Origin: Tropicimonas sp. IMCC34043
GTDB taxonomy: Bacteria; Pseudomonadota; Alphaproteobacteria; Rhodobacterales; Rhodobacteraceae
Direction of reading: 5' to 3'
DNA length: 64,000 bases
Assembly: GCF_003390845.1 (NCBI RefSeq)
Contig: NZ_QMEK01000003.1
Coordinates: 310,001-374,000, forward strand
Shown here: piece by piece, positions 16,595 to 24,979 of the stretch
Layout: every line of letters starts with the position of its first letter
Position numbering within the stretch: position 1 is the first letter of the stretch
Program-made: the position numbers and the translations under genes
Notes under the pieces: generated by a model
The model's input: only the letters and a program-made list of their open reading frames with translations
The model's database searches: none
Told to the model about the DNA's origin: nothing

Positions 16595-17266
16595 TCAACT
16601 CAGCCGGGTGATGCCCGACACGATGTCGTCGTTCTTGACGAAGGGCACGGTTTCGGGCCGCCGTCCCTGCAGGATCAGCGGGCCGATCTCGGCCAGCACC
16701 ACCTCGGTGATGAAGGGCAGATCAAAGCTGCGGACCCGCGACAGCGGTATCCATTGCAGCAACTGCAGCTCGTCGCAGGCGCCCGAGAAGTCGTCGGCAT
16801 CGCCGCGCACCTCTGTCGCCGGCACCAGAAAGAACCGCGCGTCGAAACGCCGGGTCCGGCCCGGGGGCGTGATGGCGCGGAACACGAACTGGAACCCCGC
16901 GGCCGACGGCCGATGGCCGGTCGCGGCAAAGCCCCGCCAGTCTGACGGCGGGTCGGGCCATTGGCCGGGCTTGCCCAGCACCAGACCGGTTTCTTCCCAG
17001 ACCTCGCGGATGGCACCGGCCAGCAGCGCGGGCACCAGCGCCGGTGACGCGGCAAGCCCGAGCCTGCGCTGGCAGACGGGATCTGGCGCGCCGGCAAGCG
17101 GCACGGCGCCGTCACCGGCGTCGATCGCGCCGCCGGGGAACACGAACTTGTTGGGCATGAAGACGGCCGAGGCGCCACGCTGGCCCATCAGCACCTCGGG
17201 CCCGTCGCGGCCGGCTCGCCACAGGATCACTGTCGCGGCGTCGCGAATTGCGGCTGCATCCGCCAT
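16595..17266 (-). CDS. NUDIX hydrolase (NUDT7/19-like arrangement)
   Basis: 223 residues beginning MADAAAIRDAATVILWR. The Nudix elements are split: FVFPGGAID is followed by an insertion of about 30 residues before REVWEETGLV, as in RP2/NUDT19-type CoA- or nucleotide-diphosphatases. The acidic REVWEE helix is intact, so catalysis is plausible. It starts 5 bp after the DUF983 stop and is probably co-transcribed. Confidence 0.88.
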   Translation of the reverse strand: MADAAAIRDAATVILWRAGRDGPEVLMGQRGASAVFMPNKFVFPGGAIDAGDGAVPLAGAPDPVCQRRLGLAASPALVPALLAGAIREVWEETGLVLGKPGQWPDPPSDWRGFAATGHRPSAAGFQFVFRAITPPGRTRRFDARFFLVPATEVRGDADDFSGACDELQLLQWIPLSRVRSFDLPFITEVVLAEIGPLILQGRRPETVPFVKNDDIVSGITRLS

Positions 17267-17271
17267 CGGCG

Positions 17272-17694
17272 TCAGGTCCTGGCCGTCTCTTCGGGCGCGC
17301 CGAAGCCATGCATCCGGCGCGACCATTGCAGGGCAACGAAGGCGCCCTTGATCCGCGGCAGCAAAAAAAGCGACAGCGCCACACAGATCACGCTGAGGCT
17401 CAACGCCATGACGAGGGGCTGCAGGTGAAGCTCGGTATAGAAAATCAGGATCAGCGGCGCCATCAGGTGGCCGACCAGCAGGATCGTCAGATAGGCCGGT
17501 CCGTCGTCGGCGCGGTGGTGGAAATAGGCCTCGTTGCAGACCGGGCAGTGATCGGCGATCTTGAGATAGCCGACAAACAGCCGACCGCGGTTGCAGTTCG
17601 GACACCGCCGGCACCACCCGCGCAGCATCGCCTGCTTCAGCGGACGGTCTTCGGGGCCTGTCTCCGGCGCGCGATGTCGTTCTGGGCCCTGCAT
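17272..17694 (-). CDS. DUF983 family membrane protein
   Basis: 140 residues starting MQGPERHRAPET. A zinc-ribbon-like segment (CRRCPNCNRGRLF, then CPVC) precedes two hydrophobic helices (TILLVGHLMAPLILIF and LSLSVICVALSLFLL). This is the DUF983 pattern common in alphaproteobacteria; function unknown. Located directly upstream of the NUDIX gene. Alternative upstream starts exist, but homology begins at 17694. Confidence 0.85.
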   Translation of the reverse strand: MQGPERHRAPETGPEDRPLKQAMLRGWCRRCPNCNRGRLFVGYLKIADHCPVCNEAYFHHRADDGPAYLTILLVGHLMAPLILIFYTELHLQPLVMALSLSVICVALSLFLLPRIKGAFVALQWSRRMHGFGAPEETART

Positions 17695-17865
17695 GGCGAT
17701 CTCCCTCTTCCCCCGGCTCTCTATGCCCGGCTTGATGCGCTGGCGCAACTGCGCGGGGGGGTCAGAAAACCGCCATCGGGGCGACGGAACCGGCGCCTGG
17801 CTGCGTAGAATGAACATGAAAGGGCGCGGCACGGCCGCGGCCTTGCAGAAATCGGGAGATCAGAC

Positions 17866-18435
17866 ATGACCCGCATACTTGTTCTCGGATCGGCCATCGC
17901 ACTCGGACTTGCGGTCACCGGCGGCGCCGACGCCTTCGGCGGATCGCTGGCGCAATCCTCGCGGCCGAGCTTTGCCGAGCTTGATTCGAATGGCGACGGT
18001 CGCGTCACCGCGGCCGAGCTTGGCGTGCTGCCGGCGACCCGGATGAACGACCTGTTCGCCACGGCAGACCGCAACCGCGACGGCAGGATCACCCGCGAGG
18101 AGTTGTCCCGGATGACCGCGACGCGTGGCACGCTTGGGCCGCAACGGGCCGACCGGATGATGATGCGGCTCGATCTCGATCGCGACGGCACGATCACCTG
18201 GGCCGAGGCGAGGACCGCTGCGGGCCAGAACCGCAGTACTCCGCCGGGCGCACAGCTGATGGCGCGTGCCGACACCAACCGCGACGGGGTGATCACGGCC
18301 GCTGAATACGCTGCCGCAACCGCCCTGATGCAGCAGCGGCTGGGCGGTCAGGGCCAAGGCCAGCGCCAGAGCGGTCGCGGCCAGCAAGGGCAGGGTGGCC
18401 AGGGCCAGGGTGGCCGGGGTGGATGGCAGAACTGA
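17866..18435 (+). CDS. EF-hand domain protein, exported
   Basis: 189 residues with a signal peptide (MTRILVLGSAIALGLAVTGGADA) and four canonical calcium-binding loops: DSNGDGRVTAAE, DRNRDGRITREE, DLDRDGTITWAE and DTNRDGVITAAE. The C-terminus is a low-complexity Gly/Gln/Arg tail. It is periplasmic or lipid-free secreted. It lies 107 bp before an ECF sigma gene and may be part of, or controlled by, that signalling locus (inference). Confidence 0.9.
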   Translation: MTRILVLGSAIALGLAVTGGADAFGGSLAQSSRPSFAELDSNGDGRVTAAELGVLPATRMNDLFATADRNRDGRITREELSRMTATRGTLGPQRADRMMMRLDLDRDGTITWAEARTAAGQNRSTPPGAQLMARADTNRDGVITAAEYAAATALMQQRLGGQGQGQRQSGRGQQGQGGQGQGGRGGWQN

Positions 18436-18542
18436 GACAGGCCCGCGGACGTCCCCGCAGGCAGCGCGGCCAAGCCTGCGTCCATGGCGGCGAGACAATT
18501 GTACCCCGGACCTGAATGGCGTTAGTCGACAGGAAGATGGAG

Positions 18543-19136
18543 ATGCCCTTCGATACCCTGTCCGACACGACGGACGAGACGCTGCTGGCGTCCTACGCTG
18601 GCGGCGATCGGGCGGCGGCGCGGGTTCTGACATTGCGCCTGACGCCGCGGGTTCTGGGGCTTGCCACGCGGATGCTGGGCGACCGCAGCGAGGCCGAGGA
18701 TGTGGCCCAGGAGGCGATGCTGCGGCTGTGGCGGTTCGCGCCCCAGTGGCGCGAGGGCGAGGCGAAGGTTTCGACCTGGCTTTACCGAGTGGCGAGCAAC
18801 CTGTGCACCGACCGCTTGCGACGGCGGCGCAGCATCGGGCTTGACGATGCCTTCGGCGAAGGCAACGAGCCCGAAGACGAGCGCCCCGGGGTGCTGGGGC
18901 AGATGCAGGAGGCGGCGCGGTTCGAGGCGCTGCGCAGCGCGCTGGCAGATTTGCCGGAACGGCAGCAGCAGGCGGTGGTTCTGCGGCACTTCGAGGGGCT
19001 TTCGAACCCCGAGATCGCCGAAGTGATGGAGATCGGAGTGGAGGCGGTCGAAAGCCTGACCGCCCGCGGAAAACGAGCGCTGGCGGCCCGGCTGGTCGGG
19101 CGGCGCGCAGAACTGGGGTTGTGCGATGACGACTGA
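18543..19136 (+). CDS. RNA polymerase ECF sigma factor
   Basis: 197 residues with region 2 (RMLGDRSEAEDVAQEAMLRLW; VSTWLYRVASNLCTDRLRRR) and region 4 (LPERQQQAVVLRHFEGLSNPEIAEVM). ATG 18543 has AGGA 8 bp upstream; ATG 18516 would add nine residues but has a poor ribosome site. The stop overlaps the next ATG (19126), so sigma and membrane protein are translationally coupled, the usual sigma/anti-sigma arrangement. Confidence 0.92.
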   Translation: MPFDTLSDTTDETLLASYAGGDRAAARVLTLRLTPRVLGLATRMLGDRSEAEDVAQEAMLRLWRFAPQWREGEAKVSTWLYRVASNLCTDRLRRRRSIGLDDAFGEGNEPEDERPGVLGQMQEAARFEALRSALADLPERQQQAVVLRHFEGLSNPEIAEVMEIGVEAVESLTARGKRALAARLVGRRAELGLCDDD

Positions 19137-19530
19137 GTTCGACAGAAACCCGGAGGGGGATCTCGACCGCGAACTGGAAGCCTTCTTCCAGGCGATGCGG
19201 ACAGAGGTGGCAGAGCCGACGCCAGACCTGATGGCGCGGATTCTGGAAGATGCCTATGGTGAACAGGACCTGAGGGCGCCGGTCGAGGCGGCCCCCGTGG
19301 AGACGCAGGCGCGGGCCGGCCGGCGGTTTGGCCTTGGCGCGGTGCTTGCGGCGCTTGGCGGCTGGCCGTCGCTGGCGGGGCTTGCGTGTGCCACGATTGC
19401 CGGGCTGTGGATCGGGTTTCATCCTCCGGTGGCCGTCGACACGCTGTCGCTGGTGTTGTTCGACGGTAGCTATAACCTGACCATGGACAGTTCGTTGCCC
19501 GAGTACGGGTTCCTGCTGTCAGACGGATGA
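19126..19530 (+). CDS. Putative membrane anti-sigma factor
   Basis: 134 residues: an acidic, helical N-terminal half (DLDRELEAFFQAMRTEVAEP), one transmembrane segment near residues 84-101 (LAGLACATIAGLWIGFH) and a short periplasmic tail. I see no zinc-binding HxxxCxxC motif. Called an anti-sigma from its overlap with the ECF sigma gene and its topology, not from sequence homology. It is followed 13 bp later by a periplasmic sensor gene. Confidence 0.6.
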   Translation: MTTEFDRNPEGDLDRELEAFFQAMRTEVAEPTPDLMARILEDAYGEQDLRAPVEAAPVETQARAGRRFGLGAVLAALGGWPSLAGLACATIAGLWIGFHPPVAVDTLSLVLFDGSYNLTMDSSLPEYGFLLSDG

Positions 19531-19543
19531 AAGGGCGCGCGAC

Positions 19544-20131
19544 ATGACCGAGACCGGATCCGCCCCCGTCAGGGCGCCGCGCCGAGGCCGGTGGCTGCGG
19601 GTATTGCTGTTTGTGTCGCTGGCGCTGAACCTCGCTGTGGTCGGGATCGTCGGCGGTGCGATTCTGGGCCGTGCCGTCGATGGGCCGGGGCCGGTCCAGG
19701 TCTCGAAGGAACTGGGCCTCGGGCCATTCCTGACCGCGCTCGATCCGGCGCAGCGCGCAGCGCTTCGTTCGGCAAGCTGGGAACGGCGGAGCGAAATGCG
19801 GGCCGGTCGGGCCGCGTGGAAACAGGCTTTCGACGAGACGCTGCAAGTGCTTCGGACCGAACCCTTCGACGCCGCGCGGATGCAGGCGCTGGTCGACCTC
19901 CAGGCCGACCTTGCCGCCAATGCGCGGAAGGTCGGGCAGGAGGTGCTGATCGCGCAGCTGACGCAGATGTCGCCAGAGGAACGTCAGGCCTTTGCCGACC
20001 GGTTGGCGCGGGACCTGCATTTCGGTCGCGGCGGTCGGTCTGACGGCAAAGGGCCCCGCGATGGGTCTGGCTATCGCGCGGGCGGCGGCGCGGGCTATGG
20101 GCATCCCCCGCCGCCGCCGCCCGATCAATAA
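19544..20131 (+). CDS. Periplasmic heavy-metal sensor (Metal_resist/CnrX-like)
   Basis: 195 residues: basic cytoplasmic N-terminus, one membrane anchor (VLLFVSLALNLAVVGIVGGAILG), then an all-helical periplasmic domain with features of the Metal_resist/Spy-CpxP superfamily (LTALDPAQRAALR, QMSPEERQAFADRL). The C-terminus is Gly-rich and ends with a run of six prolines. The ECF sigma, membrane protein and periplasmic helical sensor trio resembles the cnrH/cnrY/cnrX logic for metal or envelope stress sensing. Confidence 0.75.
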   Translation: MTETGSAPVRAPRRGRWLRVLLFVSLALNLAVVGIVGGAILGRAVDGPGPVQVSKELGLGPFLTALDPAQRAALRSASWERRSEMRAGRAAWKQAFDETLQVLRTEPFDAARMQALVDLQADLAANARKVGQEVLIAQLTQMSPEERQAFADRLARDLHFGRGGRSDGKGPRDGSGYRAGGGAGYGHPPPPPPDQ

Positions 20132-20179
20132 GCTTATCGGTCCCCGAATGCTGACCGGCGCCGAGGTGCCGGCCTTCGC

Positions 20180-21589
20180 TTATGCGGCGGCGCGGCTTTG
20201 TTCGCCGCGGGTGACAAGGTTGCGTCCCAGCGCCTTCGAGCGATACAGAGCCTGATCTGCGGCGGCGAGGATCCCGCCAGTGTCCGGCATCGCGTCCATC
20301 TGGTTCGCGTCGACGGCCACAAGGCCGATCGAGACCGTCTGATGCAGGTCGGCCACATCGCTGATGAGCCCGGGCGGGATCGAAATTGCGGTGGCGGCAA
20401 TTGCACCGCGCAGCCGTTCGGCGGCGTTTTCGGCCGCGGCGGGCGTGATGTTGGGCAGGATCGCCAGAAATTCCTCGCCGCCGATTCGGGCCACCAGATC
20501 GACGCTGCGCAGGTTCGCGGTCAGCAGCCGGGCCACCGATTGAAGCACCGTATCGCCAGCGGCGTGGCCATGGGTGTCATTGACCCGCTTGAAGTTATCG
20601 AGGTCGATCAGCAGCAGCGCATAGCCGCGGGCAGAGTCCTGCGCGCGTTCATGTACCCGGGCGAGGTGGGACATCGCATAGCGGCGGTTATAAAGCCCGG
20701 TCAGGGGATCTGTCACCGCCATCTGCAGCCCGTCGCGCACCTGCCGGCGCAGCCGGTCGGCCTGACGCTTGCGTTCAAGCTGGGTCCGCAGACGGATTGC
20801 CAGTTCACGGCCGTCGAGCGGCAGGGAAATGATGTCGGAGGCCCCGAGGTCGAGTGCCATGGTTGCCGAGCGGCGCGCCTCGGGCTCGACAACGACCAGG
20901 ATTGCGGCATGCCGGGTTTGCGGGCGCGAGCGCAGTTCGGACAGCAGCATCAGCCCGTCGCCCTCGTGTTCGAGATCGGCCGCGATCAGGAAGACGTCGG
21001 GGACCCGTTCGGCAGAGCTGGAAGCAAGCGCCTTGGAGGGCGAGCAGATCTCGATCCGGTCGCGAATGACTTCTGACAGCATGCGCTCCCAGGCGAGCGC
21101 GGTCGGCCTGTTGCCGGCCACCAGACAGACCCGTCCGGCCGCGACAAAGCAGCTTGGCGCATCGGAAAATCCGAGTGCCTCGCAGGTGCCGTCGCGCAGC
21201 GAGAGTTCGGCGTCGATCGAGCGGGCGCGCAGCAGGCTGCGGACCCGGGCGAGCAGTGCCATCTCGTCGACCGGTTTGGTCATGAAATCCTCGGCGCCGG
21301 CCTCGAGTGCGGCGAGCTTGGTGGCCATGTTGGCCGATGAGGTGACCATGACGACCGGGATCCCCGCGGTGCGAGGGTCGGCCTTGAGACGGCGGCAGGT
21401 CTCGAGCCCGTCGAGCTCGGGCATTGCAATATCGAGCAGAATCAGGTCTGGCGCCTGCTCCCGCGCGATGCGCAGCGCCTCAATTCCATTCCCCGCCTGC
21501 AGCACGTCATAGCAGGCGCCGGAAAGCTTCGCTTTGAGGATGATCCGATTCGTCGCGACGTCGTCCACGACCAATATCCGCCCGGGCAT
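20180..21589 (-). CDS. PleD-like response regulator diguanylate cyclase (REC-REC-GGDEF)
   Basis: 469 residues. The first receiver (1-120) has the acidic pair DD9-10, phospho-Asp53 and Lys105 (MTKPVD). The second receiver (about 152-270) is degenerate: the Asp-bearing strand reads DVFLIAADLE and the conserved Lys is replaced (ISLPLDG), as in PleD's adaptor domain. The GGDEF domain has GGEEF (370-374) and an inhibitory I-site RSVD (361-364), so it should make c-di-GMP with product feedback. No histidine kinase gene is adjacent. Confidence 0.93.
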   Translation of the reverse strand: MPGRILVVDDVATNRIILKAKLSGACYDVLQAGNGIEALRIAREQAPDLILLDIAMPELDGLETCRRLKADPRTAGIPVVMVTSSANMATKLAALEAGAEDFMTKPVDEMALLARVRSLLRARSIDAELSLRDGTCEALGFSDAPSCFVAAGRVCLVAGNRPTALAWERMLSEVIRDRIEICSPSKALASSSAERVPDVFLIAADLEHEGDGLMLLSELRSRPQTRHAAILVVVEPEARRSATMALDLGASDIISLPLDGRELAIRLRTQLERKRQADRLRRQVRDGLQMAVTDPLTGLYNRRYAMSHLARVHERAQDSARGYALLLIDLDNFKRVNDTHGHAAGDTVLQSVARLLTANLRSVDLVARIGGEEFLAILPNITPAAAENAAERLRGAIAATAISIPPGLISDVADLHQTVSIGLVAVDANQMDAMPDTGGILAAADQALYRSKALGRNLVTRGEQSRAAA

Positions 21590-21698
21590 CGCGCCGATCT
21601 CCTGTTCATGACCCTGTTGGAGCCTGTTGGCGTTGTTGGGAACAGTCTGTATTGAGATTGGTTAAGGAAACCTTTCGAGTCACTTCACGGAGCCGTGC

Positions 21699-21977
21699 AT
21701 GCACAGGGATACCGCGGAAACGATTGCCCTCGATGCCCTGGCTTGGCTGGCCGGGAACGACGAGTTGCTGCCGGTATTCATGGGCTCGACCGGCGCGGGG
21801 ATCGACGATTTGCGGACCGGGGCGAGCAATCCCGAGTTTCTTGCGGCGGTGCTCGATTTCCTGACCATGGACGATGCCTGGGTGCAGGCGTTCTGCACAT
21901 CGGCGGGGCTTGGCCTTGATCGCCCGCTGGCGGCCCGGCAGGCGTTACCGGGCGGCGCGCTGCCGAACTGGACCTGA
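21699..21977 (+). CDS. DUF3572 family protein
   Basis: 92 residues beginning MHRDTAETIALDALAWLA, with the motif MGSTGAGIDDLR; an alphaproteobacterial family often located next to pleD/divK genes, as here (divergent from the PleD-like gene). Function unknown. It is followed 20 bp later by a HAD phosphatase gene. Confidence 0.85.
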   Translation: MHRDTAETIALDALAWLAGNDELLPVFMGSTGAGIDDLRTGASNPEFLAAVLDFLTMDDAWVQAFCTSAGLGLDRPLAARQALPGGALPNWT

Positions 21978-21997
21978 GCCGGGGCGGTCAGATAGCC

Positions 21998-22693
21998 ATG
22001 AAAACCTTGCGTGGCCTGCTGTTCGACAAGGACGGCACGCTTTTCGACTTTCAGGCGACCTGGGGGGGCTGGGCCGCGGACCTGCTGCTGGATCTGGCCG
22101 CGGACGACCCGGTTCAGGCCGATGCGCTTGCGGCGCGTCTTCGGCTGGACCGGCATGCGCGGCGCTATCATCCCGACAGCGTGGCGGTCGCCGGCACCAC
22201 CGAACACGTTGTGCGCGCGCTGCTGCCATTGCTGCCGGATCAGAGCTTTTCGGTTCTGTATGAGCGGATTGTTGCCGAATCTCAGAAAATCGAGGCGATC
22301 GAGGCTGTACCGCTCGTCCCGCTGCTCGACCGCCTGCGGGCGGAAGGATTCGTTCTGGGCGTGGCGACCAACGACGAGGCTGCCGCCGCCGCGGCGCAAC
22401 TGCGCGGCTGCGGCGTTTTGCAGTTGTTCGATTTCGTGGCGGGCGCCGACAGCGGCCATGGCGCCAAGCCCGGCCCCGGCCAGTGCCTGGCATTTGCCGA
22501 GGCGACCGGGATCGACCCTGCCCGGGTGGCAATGATCGGCGACAGCATCTTTGACCTGAGTGCCGGCGCCGCCGCCGGTATGGTGCCGGTCGGGGTACTG
22601 ACCGGCCCCGCGACCGAGGCGGAACTCGCACCTTTTGCGGCGGCGATCCTGCCTGACATCGGCCATTTGCCGGGCTGGTTGGGGCTCGGCTGA
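21998..22693 (+). CDS. HAD family hydrolase (phosphoglycolate-phosphatase-like)
   Basis: 231 residues. Motif I is LLFDKDGTLFD, motif II lies near LGVATND, motif III Lys in GHGAKPGPG, and motif IV is MIGDSIFDLSAG. The helical cap follows motif I, as in Gph-type phosphatases. A cytoplasmic small-molecule phosphatase; the substrate cannot be deduced. Confidence 0.88.
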   Translation: MKTLRGLLFDKDGTLFDFQATWGGWAADLLLDLAADDPVQADALAARLRLDRHARRYHPDSVAVAGTTEHVVRALLPLLPDQSFSVLYERIVAESQKIEAIEAVPLVPLLDRLRAEGFVLGVATNDEAAAAAAQLRGCGVLQLFDFVAGADSGHGAKPGPGQCLAFAEATGIDPARVAMIGDSIFDLSAGAAAGMVPVGVLTGPATEAELAPFAAAILPDIGHLPGWLGLG

Positions 22694-22942
22694 GCGCCGC
22701 GACGGACGCCGTCGGGCCAGGCTGACCTGCCGAGAAAGACCTGTAACGGGTCAGATCGTATCGACCATTGTCCAAAGGCGACGGGTCGTGCCCATTTCCA
22801 TCGTCCGAAAATCCGCAGAATTCGTCGAAAGGCAGACATACGTTTGGGGCTTGCTCGACGATTTCCACGCGCCTGCGCAGCTTCGCCTTTGCCATTTGTT
22901 AAACGCCGCCCCGTAGCCTCACCGGTGACAAAGGGGTTGGGA

Positions 22943-23551
22943 ATGCATGGGCTCGTGAATCGATCTATCCAGTGCTTTGTGCGCGATACCTACGGTACCG
23001 GGTGCTGGAACCGCGTGGCCGCCGTGCTGGATCTGGGGCCGGACGGCTTCGAGACGATGTTCAGCTATGACGATGCGGTGACCCAGCGCCTGATGGACGA
23101 GGTCGTGCGCGTGCTCGACAAGCCGCACGACATGGTGCTGGAGGATGTCGGGACCTATCTGGTCAGCCATCCCAATACGGAATCGATCCGCCGCCTGTTG
23201 CGCTTCGGCGGCGAGACATTCGCCGATTTCCTCCACTCGCTGGAGGATTTGCCGGACCGTGCCCGGCTTGCGGTCCCCGAACTGCGTCTACCCTGCCTCG
23301 ATCTCGTCGAAGAATCCGAGGGGCGGTTCGCGCTCCATGTCGAGAATCTGCATCCGGGATTTGCCTTTGTCCTCGTCGGGGTGCTGCGGGCGATGGCGGA
23401 CGATTACGGCGCGCTGGCGCTGCTCGATCAGCGAATGGCGCCGGACGGCCGCTACGTGGTCGACATCAGCCTGCTCGACAGCGCCTTTGCCGAAGGCCGA
23501 CGATTCACGCTTGCCCGTCCCGTCGGCCCGGCCAAGGAGGCCGCGGAATGA
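22943..23551 (+). CDS. H-NOX (heme NO-binding) fold protein lacking the haem ligands
   Basis: 202 residues starting MHGLVNRSIQCFVRDTYG, the usual H-NOX N-terminus; the rest aligns by motif with bacterial H-NOX. The helix that normally carries the haem-ligating His (LDxLHxR pattern) reads SLEDLPDRARL, with Pro104 in place of His. The YxSxR porphyrin-propionate motif reads V133-E-N-L-H137. It may therefore not bind haem in the canonical way, or may use another ligand such as His98. The TGA overlaps the ATG of the HNOBA-GGDEF gene, so the products are expected to act together, as H-NOX/cyclase pairs do in NO signalling. Confidence 0.88.
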   Translation: MHGLVNRSIQCFVRDTYGTGCWNRVAAVLDLGPDGFETMFSYDDAVTQRLMDEVVRVLDKPHDMVLEDVGTYLVSHPNTESIRRLLRFGGETFADFLHSLEDLPDRARLAVPELRLPCLDLVEESEGRFALHVENLHPGFAFVLVGVLRAMADDYGALALLDQRMAPDGRYVVDISLLDSAFAEGRRFTLARPVGPAKEAAE

Positions 23552-24603
23552 GCGGGCAGGGCGGCACCGAAGCGGTCTGCAGCAGCACCTGTTGCGGCGG
23601 GGTTCCGGGGTTTGGTGTCGCGGCGCTGAACCGGCTGATGCCGATGCATCTGACGGTCGCGGCGAATGGCCGGATCCTCCGGGTCGGTCCGACCCTGCAG
23701 AAGCTGCGGCTGGGCTCGCGGCTTGAGGGGATGCAGCTGTTCGACCTGTTCGAGTTGCGCCGTCCCAAGGGGCTCTGTCACGTCCGCGATCTGATCGAGA
23801 CCGACAGCGGGCAAGTGTCGCTGGCGTTCCGCAACGGTGTCCGCGGCAACTTCAAGGGCGTGGCGGCGGCACTGCCCTGCGGGCACGGTGTGCTGATCAA
23901 CCTGTCGTTCGGGATTTCGGTTGTCGATGCGGTGCAGGCCTATGATCTGACGCTGGGCGATTTCGCCGGCACCGACCTGGCGGTCGAGATGCTGTATCTG
24001 GTCGAGGCGAAATCGGCGGCGCTGCAGGAATCGAAGAAGCTGAACCTGCGGTTGCAGGGCGCCAAGGTCGCCGCCGAGGAGCAAGCCTTCACCGATACCT
24101 TGACCGGGCTCAAGAACCTTCGGGCGATGGACCACGTTCTGGGACGGTTGATCGCCGACGGCACCCCCTTCGGGGTGATGCATGTCGACCTCGATTTTTT
24201 CAAGGAGGTCAACGATACCTATGGCCATGCCGCGGGCGATCTGGTCTTGCAGAACGTCGCCCGGGTGCTGGTGTCCGAGACCCGCGCAGTCGATACCGTG
24301 GCTCGGGTCGGCGGCGACGAATTCGTGCTGATCATCCGCGATCAGATCGACTTGCAGAAGCTCGGCAATATCGCGATGCGGATCATCGCCCGGCTGGAGG
24401 AGCCGGTCCCCTACAACGGGGTCTATTGCCGGATCTCGGGCAGCATCGGCCTGACCACCAGCATCGCCCGCGGCCGTTCCGGGCAGGCCCGCATTCTGAA
24501 GGATGCCGACCTCGCGCTCTATGCCTCCAAGGACGCCGGGCGCGGACGCTATACCGTGTTCACGCCCGATCTGGAACGCGCGCGACGCTCTCCTGACATC
24601 TGA
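23548..24603 (+). CDS. Diguanylate cyclase with HNOBA-type sensor domain
   Basis: 351 residues. The N-terminus has a Cys cluster (C11, C15, C16 in AVCSSTCCGG) followed by an HNOBA/PAS-like domain (ALNRLMPMHL, RILRVGPTLQKL, LFDLFELRRP) known from proteins that partner H-NOX. A short helical linker (about 152-180) leads to a GGDEF domain with intact GGDEF (255-259) and an I-site RAVD (246-249). It should synthesise c-di-GMP under control of the H-NOX-like partner encoded in the same operon with ATGA overlap. Confidence 0.92.
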   Translation: MSGQGGTEAVCSSTCCGGVPGFGVAALNRLMPMHLTVAANGRILRVGPTLQKLRLGSRLEGMQLFDLFELRRPKGLCHVRDLIETDSGQVSLAFRNGVRGNFKGVAAALPCGHGVLINLSFGISVVDAVQAYDLTLGDFAGTDLAVEMLYLVEAKSAALQESKKLNLRLQGAKVAAEEQAFTDTLTGLKNLRAMDHVLGRLIADGTPFGVMHVDLDFFKEVNDTYGHAAGDLVLQNVARVLVSETRAVDTVARVGGDEFVLIIRDQIDLQKLGNIAMRIIARLEEPVPYNGVYCRISGSIGLTTSIARGRSGQARILKDADLALYASKDAGRGRYTVFTPDLERARRSPDI

Positions 24604-24979
24604 CCCCGGCCCGGACGGGATCTGACCCCGACAGGGACCGGGGCGACGAAACAGGCGCACACGCGATGTGGACCCCGGCTGCGATGGCACCCCTTGCAGT
24701 GGGCCCCGCAAGAGGTGCCATTGCCAAGGCAGGACCCTCCGGCATGCGTCCCAGGCAGGCGCTGTAGACGACAGGATGCTACAGTCTGTCCGGACTTGAC
24801 TGCCCCTGCCGTGGCTCTGCGGACGGCAGGGAGACGGCAGGGAGATTGACCGAACCACGGTCATCTGGCCCAACGCGCGACGTCTCCGGGGCCGTCGATG
24901 TCCGGGCTTTGAAGGCCTGTTCCGGATCGGGCATACGTGGACACTTTCCAAACTCCCTGGCCCCGCGTAAGCAGTTTGC
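24598..24979. other. Intergenic region with direct repeats and a long hairpin
   Basis: About 376 bp between the cyclase and MFS genes, with no convincing ORF. ATCTGACCCCG occurs at 24598-24608 (containing the cyclase stop) and again at 24620-24630. GACGGCAGGGA is tandemly repeated at 24822-24832 and 24833-24843. A long hairpin lies at 24684-24721. I see no clear promoter for the MFS gene. Confidence 0.6.
24684..24721. other. Long intergenic hairpin
   Basis: ATGGCACC (24684-24691) pairs with GGTGCCAT (24714-24721), and CTTGC (24693-24697) with GCAAG (24708-24712), around one C/A mismatch and a 10-nt loop containing GGGCCCC. No T-run follows on either side. It may serve as a Rho-assisted terminator, an mRNA end stabiliser or a repeat-family element. 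Confidence 0.65.

Noticed and set aside
17786-17812. GGAAC element upstream of the EF-hand gene as an ECF promoter
   Set aside because: No matching -10 at the usual 15-17 bp spacing; GGAAC is common in this composition.
22844-22942. Longer N-terminus for the H-NOX gene (33 extra residues)
   Set aside because: H-NOX proteins begin with MxGLxNxxI, which matches the ATG at 22943; the extension is Arg/Pro-rich and non-conserved in appearance.
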